DNA from: Eisenbergiella sp963559585
GTDB taxonomy: Bacteria > Bacillota > Clostridia > Lachnospirales > Lachnospiraceae
Length of the DNA: 64,000 bases
Assembly (NCBI GenBank): GCA_963559585.1
Contig: CAUWLJ010000007.1
Location: forward strand, 1 to 64,000
Direction: 5' to 3'
Part shown: in pieces, positions 39,339 through 49,972 of the stretch
Position numbering within the stretch: position 1 is the first letter of the stretch
Layout of the letters: every line of letters begins with the position of its first letter
Made by a program: the position numbers and the translations under genes
The notes under the pieces: generated by a model
Told to the model about the DNA's origin: nothing
Database searches by the model: none
The model's input: only the letters and a program-made list of their open reading frames with translations

Positions 39339-40169
39339 CTATCTCAAATAGGCTTCAACGGCTTCGATCAGGCCATCCTGGTCATTGTCGGCGGCGGTGA
39401 TGAAATCCGCCGCTTTTTTCACGTCCTCCGAGGCGTTGGCCATGGCGATCCCCACGCCTGCCGCCTCCAGCATGGAAATGTCGTTGGGCGCATCCCCTGC
39501 GGCCAGGCTCTGCGAAATGGGGATCCCGAAATGGCCGCACACCCAGCGGATGGCATTGCCCTTGCCGGACTGAGCGCTGTAGAATTCCAGGTAGCGGTCG
39601 TTGGAAAACTGGGCGGTGACGGTGTCGCCGAAGCGGGAGAGCACCTGCTCCCGAAGCTTTAACAGCTTCGTCCTGTCCGTCAGGTGGATGGTGTGAACCT
39701 TGTAGGGCGGGTGGGACAGAAGGGAGAGGGGATCGTCTGCGGTGAGCAGGGGCAGATGGATGCGCCTGCGGTAATATCGAATCTCCTCATCCTCCCTTGG
39801 GCAGACGATCTCATGGTCGGTGTAGGTCTGGGCATGGATGGAAAGCGCTCCGGCCAGACGGAAGATCTCAGAAGCCGTCTCAAAGGGGAGGGTGCGCTCC
39901 AGGATAGGATGCTGCAGGGCGCAGTCGTAGACCAGGCTTCCGTTGTACGCGATGACCAGCGTGCCGGGCCGGAGAAGGCCGGAGAGCCTGGCTGCTTCCA
40001 GAATGCTGTCCAGAGGGCGGCCGGAGGTGAGCACCAGCTTATGGCCGCAGTCCATCATCCGGTCAAGGGTGAGCTTCATTTCAGGGGAGACGGTGCTGTC
40101 GTTTCGCAGCAGGGTTCCGTCCATATCGGTAAATAATATTTTCTTTTCGGTTGTCTTTTCCGTGTTCAT
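39339..40169 (-). CDS. Cof-type HAD phosphatase
   Basis: 276-aa HAD-IIB phosphatase, usually acting on sugar phosphates or cofactors. Motif I is FTDMDGTLL (Asp nucleophile and acid), motif II is LTSGRP, the conserved lysine region is SGKGNAIRW and motif IV is GDAPNDISMLEAAG. The cap domain lies between. Together with the downstream PHP gene on the same strand it forms a loose cluster of phosphatases; the 148 bp between them contain short tandem repeats. Confidence 0.9.
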   Translation of the reverse strand: MNTEKTTEKKILFTDMDGTLLRNDSTVSPEMKLTLDRMMDCGHKLVLTSGRPLDSILEAARLSGLLRPGTLVIAYNGSLVYDCALQHPILERTLPFETASEIFRLAGALSIHAQTYTDHEIVCPREDEEIRYYRRRIHLPLLTADDPLSLLSHPPYKVHTIHLTDRTKLLKLREQVLSRFGDTVTAQFSNDRYLEFYSAQSGKGNAIRWVCGHFGIPISQSLAAGDAPNDISMLEAAGVGIAMANASEDVKKAADFITAADNDQDGLIEAVEAYLR

Positions 40170-40231
40170 ACCTTCCTCGATTTCTGCCGTGCAGCCCGCA
40201 GCTTTTTTTCTGCCGCGCAGAGCCGCGGCCC

Positions 40232-40303
40232 TTCTTCTATTGTGCAGGCTTTCTTCTATTGTGCAGGTTTTCTCCTATCGTGCAGGCCGCAGCTATTGTG
40301 CAG
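40232..40303. repeat. 19-bp tandem repeats between the HAD and PHP genes
   Basis: TTCTTCTATTGTGCAGG recurs at 40232-40248, 40251-40267 and, with two changes, 40270-40286; a shortened fourth copy (GCTATTGTGCAG) ends at 40303. All units are 19 bp apart. Non-coding. Confidence 0.85.
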
Positions 40304-40317
40304 CCGTACATGCGGCG

Positions 40318-41259
40318 CTATGCTCCGAAGAGCTCCTTCTTCTTTTGTTCCAGACGCTCCCATATGTCATAGGGGATCAGGAGCTTACCGTTGTAGCCGG
40401 TGGCCAGCTCCAGGCCGGGTTTATTTTTTCCGTGAAAGTCGGAGCCGCCGCTGATGAGCAGGCCGTTTCGGGAGGCAAGCTGGCGCATCTGGCGCTCCTC
40501 CCCCTGGCTGTAGGTGGAATAGACGGCTTCGATTCCCACAAGCCCCGCTTCCTTCAGGGTGGAGACCAATCTCTGCAGGGCCTCCCCTCCCATGTGGTAG
40601 AGGGTGGGATGGGCAAGGATGGGAAGCCCCCGGGCCTCCAGGATCAGCTCCGCCGCCTGGGCAGGGGTCACCTTTTCCCTGGGGACGAAATAAGGGCAGC
40701 GGTCGCCCACATAGCGCTCAAAGGCCTCCGGCATACTTTTTACGTAACCATGCTCCAGCAGGTATCTGGCATAGTGTCCCCTGGTGATGACGGATCCGGG
40801 GAAGGCCTGGATCAGCTTTTCATAGGAAATATCGATTCCGGCTTCCGCCAGGTTCCGGCACATTTTCTGATTGCGCAGGATGCGGGAATCCACGAAAGCC
40901 TGGATACGCCGTCGGAAGGCATCCCGGCGGTAATCGATGCCAAGCCCCAGGATGTGGATGTCCCGGCCCATATATTCGGTGGAAAATTCAATGCCGGGGA
41001 TGACGCGGATGAGCGGGACGGATGGGGAAGGGGACCGGCTGGCAGAGCGGTCCGCAGGCTTGTCTGCGGCAGCCTCTGCGCTGTGCGCTTCATTCAGGGA
41101 GCGGGCGTAAGAGATGGCCTCGTCCAGCCCGTCGATGGTGTCGTGGTCCGTGAGGGCAAAGGCGGACAGCCCCTTTTGGACGGCAAGCTCCACCAGCTGG
41201 GTGGGGGTGAGGCTGCCGTCGGAGCGGCTGGAATGAACGTGTAGGTCGGTTGTTTTCAT
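40318..41259 (-). CDS. PHP-domain phosphoesterase (YciV-like)
   Basis: 313-aa metal-dependent phosphoesterase, probably acting on nucleoside bisphosphates or short oligonucleotides like YciV/RNase AM. Metal-binding blocks are DLHVHSSRSDGSLTP, ALTDHDTIDG, PGIEFSTEY, LPILAHPTLY and SGGSDFHG. Between the second and third lies an Ala/Ser/Pro-rich insert of about 25 residues. ATG 41259 is preferred, with GGAG six bases upstream, over 41271. Confidence 0.88.
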   Translation of the reverse strand: MKTTDLHVHSSRSDGSLTPTQLVELAVQKGLSAFALTDHDTIDGLDEAISYARSLNEAHSAEAAADKPADRSASRSPSPSVPLIRVIPGIEFSTEYMGRDIHILGLGIDYRRDAFRRRIQAFVDSRILRNQKMCRNLAEAGIDISYEKLIQAFPGSVITRGHYARYLLEHGYVKSMPEAFERYVGDRCPYFVPREKVTPAQAAELILEARGLPILAHPTLYHMGGEALQRLVSTLKEAGLVGIEAVYSTYSQGEERQMRQLASRNGLLISGGSDFHGKNKPGLELATGYNGKLLIPYDIWERLEQKKKELFGA

Positions 41260-41353
41260 GTGATTCTCCATTCCGGAGCGTAAGCGGCGGGGCGGAGGGA
41301 AATTGCATCCGCGGTTTTCCTCCTGCCGTCACGATTCTCCTGTTTGATAAAAA

Positions 41354-41481
41354 GTGTGCGTCAAGACGCATGCCCGCGCCGAGCGCGATTGCCGTCAGGC
41401 AATATCTGCCTCCCGCGCGAGTGCGCATCCATAGCGGAGCGTCCTTTTTTATACAATAGGAAAGAAACCTTCCTATTGTAT
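41354..41481 (-). repeat. Structured dispersed element of about 128 bp, copy B
   Basis: Reverse-complement copy of 30889-31017 with about a dozen differences. Read on the minus strand it again starts with an inverted repeat (ATACAATAGGAA arms, 12 bp), carries the central ATTGCC-TGAC-GGCAAT hairpin and ends in TGCGTC-TT-GACGCA before a T5 tract. The arms of the last hairpin differ from copy A while pairing is kept. It lies between the PHP and ABC-F genes. Confidence 0.85.
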
Positions 41482-41531
41482 AAAAAAGGCGCAGGGCCTG
41501 TAAATGGAGCGCCTGCGCTTTGCTTGATGGA

Positions 41532-43169
41532 TCAGTTTTCGTCGTATTCCTTGTCTGCCGTGTAGACCGTGCGCTTTCTCGCCATGGCGTCGCTGGCCAG
41601 ATATTCGTCGTAGGTGGTGATCTTGTCGATCAGGCTTCCGTCGGGAAGGATCTCCATGATCCGGTTGGCCGTGGTCTGCACGAACTGATGGTCGCGGCAG
41701 GCAAAGAGGGCCACACCGGGATACTTGATCAGGCCGTTGTTCAGGGCGGTGATGGATTCCATATCCAGATGGTTGGTGGGCTCGTCCAGAACCAGGCAGT
41801 TGGCGCCGGAAATCATCATCTTGGAAAGCAGGCAGCGCACCTTCTCGCCGCCGGAGAGCACACGCACCTTCTTCACGCCGTCTTCGCCGGCAAACAGCAT
41901 CCTGCCCAGGAAGCCGCGCACGTAGGTGATGTCGTCCACAGGGGAATAACTCATGAGCCAGTCCGCGATGGTATAGTCATTGTCAAATTCTTTAGTGCTG
42001 TCCTTGGGAAAATAGGCCTGGGAGGTGGTAACGCCCCATTTGTAGCTGCCTTCGTCCGGCTCCAGCTCGCCCATCAGGATCTGGAACAGGGTGGTTTTGG
42101 CCAGCTCGTTGCTGCCCACGAAGGCGATCTTGTCCTCATGGCCCATGATGAAGGAAACCTTATCCAGCACCTTCACCCCGTTGATGGTTTTGGAAATACC
42201 GTCCACGGTGAGCACCTCGTTTCCGATTTCCCGGTCGGGACGGAAGTCGATGTAGGGATATTTTCTGCTGGAGGGACGGATCTCATCCAGCTGGATCTTT
42301 TCCAGAGCACGCTTCCTGGAGGTGGCCTGCTTGGACTTGGAGGCGTTGGCGGAGAAACGGGAGATGAACTCCTGCAGCTCCTTGATCTTTTCCTCCTTCT
42401 TCTTGTTGGCTTCCTTCATCTGCTTGATGAGCAGCTGGCTGGACTCGTACCAGAAATCGTAGTTTCCGGCGTAGAGCTGGATCTTGCCGTAGTCGATGTC
42501 CGCGATATGGGTACATACCTTATTTAAGAAATAACGGTCATGGGATACCACGATCACCGTATTTTCAAAATCAATGAGGAAATCCTCCAGCCATGCGATG
42601 GCATCCAGATCCAGATGGTTGGTGGGCTCGTCCAGAAGCAGGATGTCAGGATTGCCGAACAGCGCCTTTGCCAGCAGAACCTTTACCTTCTGGCTGCCGT
42701 TCAGCTCCTTCATCAGGCTGTAATGGAATTCGGTGTCGATTCCAAGCCCGTTTAAAAGGGACGCCGCGTTGGACTCTGCCTCCCAGCCGTCCATCTCCGC
42801 GAACTCCGCCTCCAGCTCGCTGGCCCGGATGCCGTCCTCGTCGCTGAAATCCTCCTTGGCATAGATGGCTTCCTTCTCCTTCATGATCTCATACAGCCGG
42901 GCGTTTCCCATGATGACCGTGTCCAGGACAGGGAACTCATCGTATTTGAAATGATCCTGCTCCAGCACGGACAGCCGCTGGCCGGGAGTGATCACCACGT
43001 CCCCATTGGTGGATTCCAGCTGGCCGGAAAGGATTTTTAAAAAGGTGGACTTACCCGCGCCATTGGCGCCGATCAGCCCGTAGCAGTTGCCTTCTGTGAA
43101 TTTAATGTTCACGTCCTCAAAAAGCGCCTTTTTTCCGAGACGCAGAGTCACGTTATTTGCACTGATCAT
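41532..43169 (-). CDS. ABC-F ATPase (translation factor type)
   Basis: 545-aa soluble protein with two ABC cassettes and no membrane domain. Cassette 1 has Walker A GANGAGKST and Walker B LLLDEPTNHLD; cassette 2 has the signature VLSGGEKVRC and LVLDEPTNHLD. A charged linker (KKKEEKIKELQEFISRFSANASKSKQATSRKR) between them is the P-site tRNA-interaction motif region of ABC-F proteins, which act on the ribosome; some protect against antibiotics. It resembles YbiT-like members more than known resistance proteins. GGAGG lies six bases before ATG 43169; an in-frame start at 43283 sits two bases after the predicted +1 and is rejected. Confidence 0.9.
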   Translation of the reverse strand: MISANNVTLRLGKKALFEDVNIKFTEGNCYGLIGANGAGKSTFLKILSGQLESTNGDVVITPGQRLSVLEQDHFKYDEFPVLDTVIMGNARLYEIMKEKEAIYAKEDFSDEDGIRASELEAEFAEMDGWEAESNAASLLNGLGIDTEFHYSLMKELNGSQKVKVLLAKALFGNPDILLLDEPTNHLDLDAIAWLEDFLIDFENTVIVVSHDRYFLNKVCTHIADIDYGKIQLYAGNYDFWYESSQLLIKQMKEANKKKEEKIKELQEFISRFSANASKSKQATSRKRALEKIQLDEIRPSSRKYPYIDFRPDREIGNEVLTVDGISKTINGVKVLDKVSFIMGHEDKIAFVGSNELAKTTLFQILMGELEPDEGSYKWGVTTSQAYFPKDSTKEFDNDYTIADWLMSYSPVDDITYVRGFLGRMLFAGEDGVKKVRVLSGGEKVRCLLSKMMISGANCLVLDEPTNHLDMESITALNNGLIKYPGVALFACRDHQFVQTTANRIMEILPDGSLIDKITTYDEYLASDAMARKRTVYTADKEYDEN

Positions 43170-43251
43170 ACGAACCTCCATTCTGCGCGGCCGCCTGCCT
43201 GTCTCCCGCCTGCGGGGGCCGCAGGGCCGCAGACCTTTTCCTGTCTCAATG

Positions 43252-43319
43252 CGAAACGCCTGATTTATGGGCGTTTCGGCCATCTTTTCCTATTGTACAG
43301 AAAATACAGGAATTTGCAA
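43252..43319 (-). promoter_or_regulatory. ABC-F promoter and leader hairpin
   Basis: On the minus strand TTGCAA (43319-43314) and TACAAT (43297-43292) are 16 bp apart, so transcription starts near 43285. The first bases of the roughly 115-base leader form a perfect 9-bp hairpin, CGAAACGCC/GGCGTTTCG (43252-43260 and 43270-43278). Confidence 0.55.
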
Positions 43320-43419
43320 GGGGAAAACAAAAAAAGTATAAGATTAAGAAAACAAAAGAAAAAAAGAGATAAAAAGAGATATAAAAAGAAAATACCATAT
43401 TTTATCAATGTGAATGTGG

Positions 43420-43448
43420 TTGCATAAAAAAGGCAATAAACATAATAT
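43420..43448 (+). promoter_or_regulatory. groESL promoter
   Basis: TTGCAT (43420-43425) and TAATAT (43443-43448), 17-bp spacer. Start of transcription near 43455, immediately before CIRCE. Confidence 0.7.
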
Positions 43449-43459
43449 AGCTATAGTTC

Positions 43460-43486
43460 TTAGCACTCGATACATGTGAGTGCTAA
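43460..43486 (+). promoter_or_regulatory. CIRCE element (HrcA operator)
   Basis: A perfect match to the consensus: TTAGCACTC, nine bases, GAGTGCTAA. HrcA bound here represses groESL and is released on heat shock. hrcA itself is not in the window. Confidence 0.98.
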
Positions 43487-43533
43487 CAGCCAAAGCAAAA
43501 GACAGGAATTCTTCAAAATAAGGAGGCATCATT

Positions 43534-43821
43534 ATGAAGTTAGTACCTTTAGGAGACAGGATCGTTTTAAAACAGCTGGAGGCAGAGGAAACCACCAAAT
43601 CCGGCATCGTTCTTCCCGGACAGAGCAAGGAGAAGCCCCAGCAGGCTGAGGTGATCGCGGTAGGCCCTGGCGGAGTGGTTGATGGCAAGGAAGTAAAAAT
43701 GGAAGTGAAGGCCGGAGACAAGGTGATCTATTCCAAGTACGCAGGAACCGAAGTGAAGCTGGATGATGATCAGGAATACATCATCGTAAAGCAGTCCGAT
43801 GTGCTTGCAGTGATTCAGTAA
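43534..43821 (+). CDS. groES: Co-chaperonin GroES
   Basis: 95-aa cap of the GroEL chamber. Opens MKLVPLGDRIVLKQLEAEE, with the mobile-loop region TTKSGIVLPGQSKEKPQ and the closing YIIVKQSDVLAVI. AAGGAGG precedes the ATG. Controlled by the CIRCE element 48 bp upstream; groEL follows after 170 bp, which hold no terminator I can see. Confidence 0.98.
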   Translation: MKLVPLGDRIVLKQLEAEETTKSGIVLPGQSKEKPQQAEVIAVGPGGVVDGKEVKMEVKAGDKVIYSKYAGTEVKLDDDQEYIIVKQSDVLAVIQ

Positions 43822-43991
43822 GACGGAGAGCACAGGGACAGAAAAAGCAGGACAGGATCCCGCATGGGAAACGGATACGCGGATGAGGCGGTTCCGTCAG
43901 CGTGCGGCTCAGGCGTTACTGCTTACCGGCAGAACGGTAAACGGCAGCGCGCCAATTTCAGTATATATGAATATAAGGAGGCAGAATTATC

Positions 43992-45617
<1,626 letters not shown>

Positions 45618-45647
45618 GATCAAAAAGTGCATAGATAACAGGATAGC

Positions 45648-45694
45648 AGGACGGCTGAAAGGGGATTTTCCCCTTTCCGGCCGTCCTGTTTTTT
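45648..45694 (+). terminator. groESL terminator
   Basis: AGGACGGC (45648-45655) pairs with GCCGTCCT (45680-45687); an inner GAAAGGGG/CCCCTTTC stem extends it, and a T-tract follows. Confidence 0.9.
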
Positions 45695-45701
45695 CTGGTA
45701 G

Positions 45702-45730
45702 TTCACGGCGGACAGACTGTGTGCTACAAT
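45702..45730 (+). promoter_or_regulatory. Probable promoter of the YdcF gene
   Basis: TTCACG (45702-45707), 17 bp, TACAAT (45725-45730). The -35 is weak. Confidence 0.4.
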
Positions 45731-45865
45731 AGGCGTGAGAGAGGAGCGCCGCAGTATGGACGGGCGGCGTGGGTACACAGGAATGAAGGGTAAGCGCCCG
45801 GCCCGGACGGCTATGGCGGAACGCTTACAATAAAAGCCGTTGCTATGGCAGAATGTGAGGCGGAA

Positions 45866-46606
45866 ATGGTTATACTTCTGAATCTGATCGGCGCAGCATG
45901 CCTGATCTATTGTGCAGTTATTTTTATCTTTGGAACCTTCGGCTCCTGGTTTTTCCTGATCTGGGGCGCGGCCGGGGCAGCCTGCCTTGCGCTGGCACAG
46001 CTTTTGGCAAGAGGAATATGGAGGGCTCTGCCCGGGGCCTTTCGGATGACGGCCCTTGCGGTTTTCAGCCTTGGACTGCTTCTTTTCTGCGTGATAGAAG
46101 GGCTGATCATCAGCCGGTTTGGGTCAAAGGGGCCAAAGAACCTGGATTACCTGGTGGTGCTGGGCGCGCAGATCTGGGAGAGCGGCCCCAGCCGGGCGCT
46201 GCAGCTCCGTCTGGATACCGCCTGCGCCTATCTGGAGGAAAATGAAAACACTCTTGTGATCGTCTCCGGCGGACAGGGCAGCAACGAACCCATGAGCGAA
46301 GCCCAGGGGATGTACGATTATCTGGTGAAAAAGGGAATCAGCCCGGAGCGTATTTTTATGGAGGACAGATCCACCAACACCCACGAAAACCTGCTGTTTT
46401 CCAAAGCTTTTATTCAAAAGGAGGACGCGCAGGTGGGGATTGTCACCAACAACTTTCATGTATACCGCGCCACCAGGCTGGCGGATAAGCTGGGATATGA
46501 GAAGGCTTACGGCATAGCGGCTCCGTCTGATAAGCTGATGCAGGCCAATAATATGGTGCGGGAGTTTTTCGGCGTGATGAAGGACTGGGCGGTGGGGAAT
46601 ATGTAA
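45866..46606 (+). CDS. YdcF/SanA-family protein (DUF218)
   Basis: 246-aa membrane-anchored protein. About three hydrophobic helices (to residue 85) are followed by the DUF218 domain: DYLVVLGAQIW, VSGGQGSNEPMSEAQGM, EDRSTNTHENL and VTNNFHVYRATRLA. Relatives (SanA, ElyC) affect envelope integrity and lipid-carrier metabolism; the reaction is not known. GAGGCGG before ATG 45866 makes it the better start than 45845. Confidence 0.88.
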   Translation: MVILLNLIGAACLIYCAVIFIFGTFGSWFFLIWGAAGAACLALAQLLARGIWRALPGAFRMTALAVFSLGLLLFCVIEGLIISRFGSKGPKNLDYLVVLGAQIWESGPSRALQLRLDTACAYLEENENTLVIVSGGQGSNEPMSEAQGMYDYLVKKGISPERIFMEDRSTNTHENLLFSKAFIQKEDAQVGIVTNNFHVYRATRLADKLGYEKAYGIAAPSDKLMQANNMVREFFGVMKDWAVGNM

Positions 46607-46624
46607 CTGCGATCTGTCCCTTTG

Positions 46625-46653
46625 TTGACTTATGAAAGGATAGATAATATAAT
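46625..46653 (+). promoter_or_regulatory. Near-consensus promoter of apt
   Basis: TTGACT (46625-46630), a 17-bp spacer, and perfect TATAAT (46648-46653). Transcription starts near 46660. Confidence 0.8.
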
Positions 46654-46734
46654 GAAATATAGTTTTTGTAACTGCGAAACGTCTGTTTGCCTTTATATGT
46701 GTTGAATAAAAAGTGCGTCTGGGAGGATAAACGA

Positions 46735-47259
46735 ATGAAAAAGCTGGAAGAATATGTGAGAGCGATCCCGGATTTCCCGGAGGAAGGAATCATTTTCAGG
46801 GATGTGACGAGCGTCCTGCAGGATGCGGACGGCCTGCAGCTGGCAATCGATACCATGCAGAAAATGGTCAGCGATCTGGACTACGACGTGGTGGTGGGAG
46901 CGGAGTCCAGAGGCTTTATTTTTGGAACTCCCATTGCATACAATAACCATAAGCCCTTTGTGCTGATCCGCAAGAAGGGCAAGCTCCCCTGCGAGACGGC
47001 CAGCATGGAATATGAGCTGGAATACGGCTCTGCGGTGATCGAGATACACAGGGATGCCATCCGTCCCGGACAGAAGGTTCTGATTGTGGACGATCTGATC
47101 GCCACAGGCGGCACCACGGAGGCTATGGTGAAGCTGGTGGAAGCTCTGGGAGGCGAGGTAGTGGGCATCGTGGTGCTGATCGAGCTGAAGGGCCTGAAGG
47201 GCCGTGAGAGGATTCAGGGATACCGGCTGGACGCGGCTATTCAATATGAAGGGAACTGA
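46735..47259 (+). CDS. apt: Adenine phosphoribosyltransferase
   Basis: 174-aa purine-salvage enzyme turning adenine and PRPP into AMP. Blocks: IPDFPEEGIIFRDVT at the front, GAESRGFIFGTPIAY, and the PRPP loop VLIVDDLIATGGT. GGGAGGA precedes ATG 46735; the longer frame from 46687 has no SD. It lies 84 bp before rel, an adjacency common in Firmicutes and Actinobacteria. Confidence 0.97.
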   Translation: MKKLEEYVRAIPDFPEEGIIFRDVTSVLQDADGLQLAIDTMQKMVSDLDYDVVVGAESRGFIFGTPIAYNNHKPFVLIRKKGKLPCETASMEYELEYGSAVIEIHRDAIRPGQKVLIVDDLIATGGTTEAMVKLVEALGGEVVGIVVLIELKGLKGRERIQGYRLDAAIQYEGN

Positions 47260-47343
47260 CCGTTCCTGTTCGCTGGCTTGCCAGTAAACGGTGACGGCTG
47301 ACCATCCATCCCTGTTTCTTACAGGTAGAGGTTACATCGGTGA

Positions 47344-49866
47344 ATGTATATGGGTATGACGGAAGAAAAGAAAGCGGATTTGTCCCGAAAGGCGGAGCCG
47401 GTCCGGATGGCAGATCCGATCCGGATGGCAAATCCGGAGCAGAAACTGAAAAAAAAGGCAGAGGGTGAGCCGAAGCCGGGAGAGGCGCTGGGAAGCATCG
47501 GGAAGCCTCACATTGTATACGAGGGCGGCGGGGACATTGCGCGCCGCGCCGGGGAGAGCGGCCAGCTCCACCCCGGGGAGACGGGGCTGGTGCTGGACGA
47601 CGGGCGGATCGAGGCCATGAAGGAGTTCCTGAGCCCGGAGCAGCTGTACCAGGATCTGATCGACCGGGTGCGCAGATACCACCCTTCCGATGATATTTCC
47701 ATGATCGAGAAGGCTTACCGCATTGCCTATAAGGCACATGAGGGACAGGCGCGCAAATCCGGCGAGCCTTATATCATCCATCCCCTGTGCGTGGCCATCA
47801 TTCTGGCCGATCTGGAGCTGGATAAGGAAACCATTGAGGCCGGTCTCCTGCACGATGTGGTGGAGGATACCATCATGACGGAGGCAGAGATCGAGAAGGA
47901 GTTCGGCCCGGATGTAGCCCTTCTGGTGGACGGAGTGACCAAGCTGGATCAGACGGATTTTACCAGCGTCAGCGGCAGCAGGACGGTGGATCAGCAGGAG
48001 ATCCAGGCGGAGAACCTGCGAAAGATGTTCCTTGCCATGGCAAAGGACATCCGTGTGATTATGATCAAGCTGGCCGACCGCCTTCATAATATGCGTACCC
48101 TCAAGCACCAGTCCCCTGAGAAGCAGCAGAAGACGGCCAGGGAGACCATGGAGATTTATGCGCCCATCGCCCAGAGGCTGGGCATTTCCAAGGTAAAGGT
48201 GGAGCTGGACGATCTGGCGCTTAAATACCTGGAGCCGGAGGTCTACTACGATCTGGTGGATAAGATCGCCATCCGCAGAAGCGAGCGGGAAAAGTACATC
48301 CAGCAGATTGTGGAGGAAGTGGCTGTCCACATGGAAAACGCCGGCATCAAAGCCCAGCTGGACGGCCGTGTGAAGCACTTTTTCAGTATTTATAAGAAAA
48401 TGAAGAACCAGCACAAGACGCTGGATCAGATCTATGATCTGTTTGCGGTGCGCATCATCGTGGATTCCGTGAAGGACTGCTACGCGGCGCTGGGCGTGAT
48501 CCACGAGATGTATAAGCCCATACCCGGACGCTTCAAGGACTATATCGCCATGCCCAAGGCAAATATGTACCAGTCCCTGCATACCACGGTGATCGGTTCC
48601 TCCGGCCAGCCCTTTGAGATCCAGATCCGTACCATGGAAATGCACAAGGCGGCAGAGTTCGGTATTGCGGCCCACTGGAAATATAAAGAGGCTTCGGACG
48701 GCAAAAAGGTGGCGGCCCAGGAGGAGGAGAAGCTGGCCTGGCTGCGCCAGATCCTGGAATGGCAGAGGGATACGGACAATAAGGAATTCATGAACCTGTT
48801 AAAGAGCGATCTGGATCTGTTTTCCGATACGGTCTACTGCTTTACCCCCACAGGGGATGTGAAGACCCTTCCGGCAGGCAGCAACCCCATTGATTTTGCC
48901 TACAGCGTCCACACTGCGGTGGGCAACCGGATGATCGGCGCAAGGGTGAACGGGAAGCTGGTGAACATCGACTATGAGATCCAGAACGGCGACCGGATCG
49001 AGATTCTCACCTCCCAGAATACCAAGGGCCCCAGCCGGGACTGGCTGAACCTGGTGAAAAGCACCCAGGCCAAGAGCAAGATCAACCAGTGGTTCAAGAA
49101 CGAGTTCAAGGAAGAGAACATCATCAAGGGAAAAGAGATGCTTCTCGCCTACTGCAAGGCCAAGAACCTTTCCGCGGCGGAGCTGCTCCGCCCTCCCTAT
49201 ATGGAGGCCCAGATGAAAAAGTACGGCTTCCGGGACTGGGATTCCCTTCTGGCGGCAGTGGGGCACGGCGGCCTGAAGGAAGGGCAGATCCTGAACCGGA
49301 TGCAGGAGCTGTACGAAAGGGATCATCCCAAGGTGCTGAGCAACGAGCAGGTGCTGGCCGCCGTGGCGGAGAACGCCCAGGCACGCCAGATGCTGCCCAG
49401 AGCCAAGAGCAAAAACGGGATCGTGGTGAAGGGCATCCACGATGTGGCGGTACGCTTTTCCAAGTGCTGCTCCCCTGTGCCGGGAGATGAGATCATCGGC
49501 TTCGTCACAAGAGGAAGGGGGATCTCCATCCACCGCACAGACTGCGTGAACGTGCTGGATCTGCCCGAATCGGAGCGGGTGAGGCTGATCGACGCGGACT
49601 GGGAGGATTCCCCGGATGCGGGCCAGGGAGAGAAGTATATGGCGGAGATCGTGATCTATGCCAACAACAGAAGCGGCCTGCTGGCCGATATTTCCAGGGC
49701 CCTGACGGAGAAAAATATCGACATTCTTGCCATGAATACACGCACCAACAAGCAGGGAATGGCCACGCTGTCGGCCTCCTTCGAGATCGGAAGCAGGAAT
49801 GAGCTGAACCGTGTGATCGACAAGATCAGGATGATAGAAAGCGTGATCGATATAGAGAGAAGCTGA
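47344..49866 (+). CDS. rel: Bifunctional (p)ppGpp synthetase/hydrolase, with N-terminal extension
   Basis: 840-aa stringent-response enzyme. The HD hydrolase domain (about 105-290) keeps the catalytic HDVVEDT near residue 168, so ppGpp breakdown should work. The synthetase domain (about 340-450) has HFFSIYKKMKN and DLFAVRIIVDS, followed by TGS (about 497-560, VYCFTPTGDVKTLPAGSNPIDFAY), a zinc-finger-like CCSPVPGD region and a C-terminal ACT domain. The first 90 or so residues are a charged low-complexity extension not usual for the family. Three ATGs lie at 47344, 47350 and 47356; the SD is weak. Start therefore uncertain, and ATG at residue 92 is a shorter option. Confidence 0.93.
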   Translation: MYMGMTEEKKADLSRKAEPVRMADPIRMANPEQKLKKKAEGEPKPGEALGSIGKPHIVYEGGGDIARRAGESGQLHPGETGLVLDDGRIEAMKEFLSPEQLYQDLIDRVRRYHPSDDISMIEKAYRIAYKAHEGQARKSGEPYIIHPLCVAIILADLELDKETIEAGLLHDVVEDTIMTEAEIEKEFGPDVALLVDGVTKLDQTDFTSVSGSRTVDQQEIQAENLRKMFLAMAKDIRVIMIKLADRLHNMRTLKHQSPEKQQKTARETMEIYAPIAQRLGISKVKVELDDLALKYLEPEVYYDLVDKIAIRRSEREKYIQQIVEEVAVHMENAGIKAQLDGRVKHFFSIYKKMKNQHKTLDQIYDLFAVRIIVDSVKDCYAALGVIHEMYKPIPGRFKDYIAMPKANMYQSLHTTVIGSSGQPFEIQIRTMEMHKAAEFGIAAHWKYKEASDGKKVAAQEEEKLAWLRQILEWQRDTDNKEFMNLLKSDLDLFSDTVYCFTPTGDVKTLPAGSNPIDFAYSVHTAVGNRMIGARVNGKLVNIDYEIQNGDRIEILTSQNTKGPSRDWLNLVKSTQAKSKINQWFKNEFKEENIIKGKEMLLAYCKAKNLSAAELLRPPYMEAQMKKYGFRDWDSLLAAVGHGGLKEGQILNRMQELYERDHPKVLSNEQVLAAVAENAQARQMLPRAKSKNGIVVKGIHDVAVRFSKCCSPVPGDEIIGFVTRGRGISIHRTDCVNVLDLPESERVRLIDADWEDSPDAGQGEKYMAEIVIYANNRSGLLADISRALTEKNIDILAMNTRTNKQGMATLSASFEIGSRNELNRVIDKIRMIESVIDIERS

Positions 49867-49972
49867 GCGGCGCGGTAGTCACTGCGTCCCGGCAGGAATG
49901 GACGGCTTCGGACGGATAGGAATGCCGGTTTACCGGCAGGACGGCGGGACGGAACGAGGCGGAGGAGGACAG

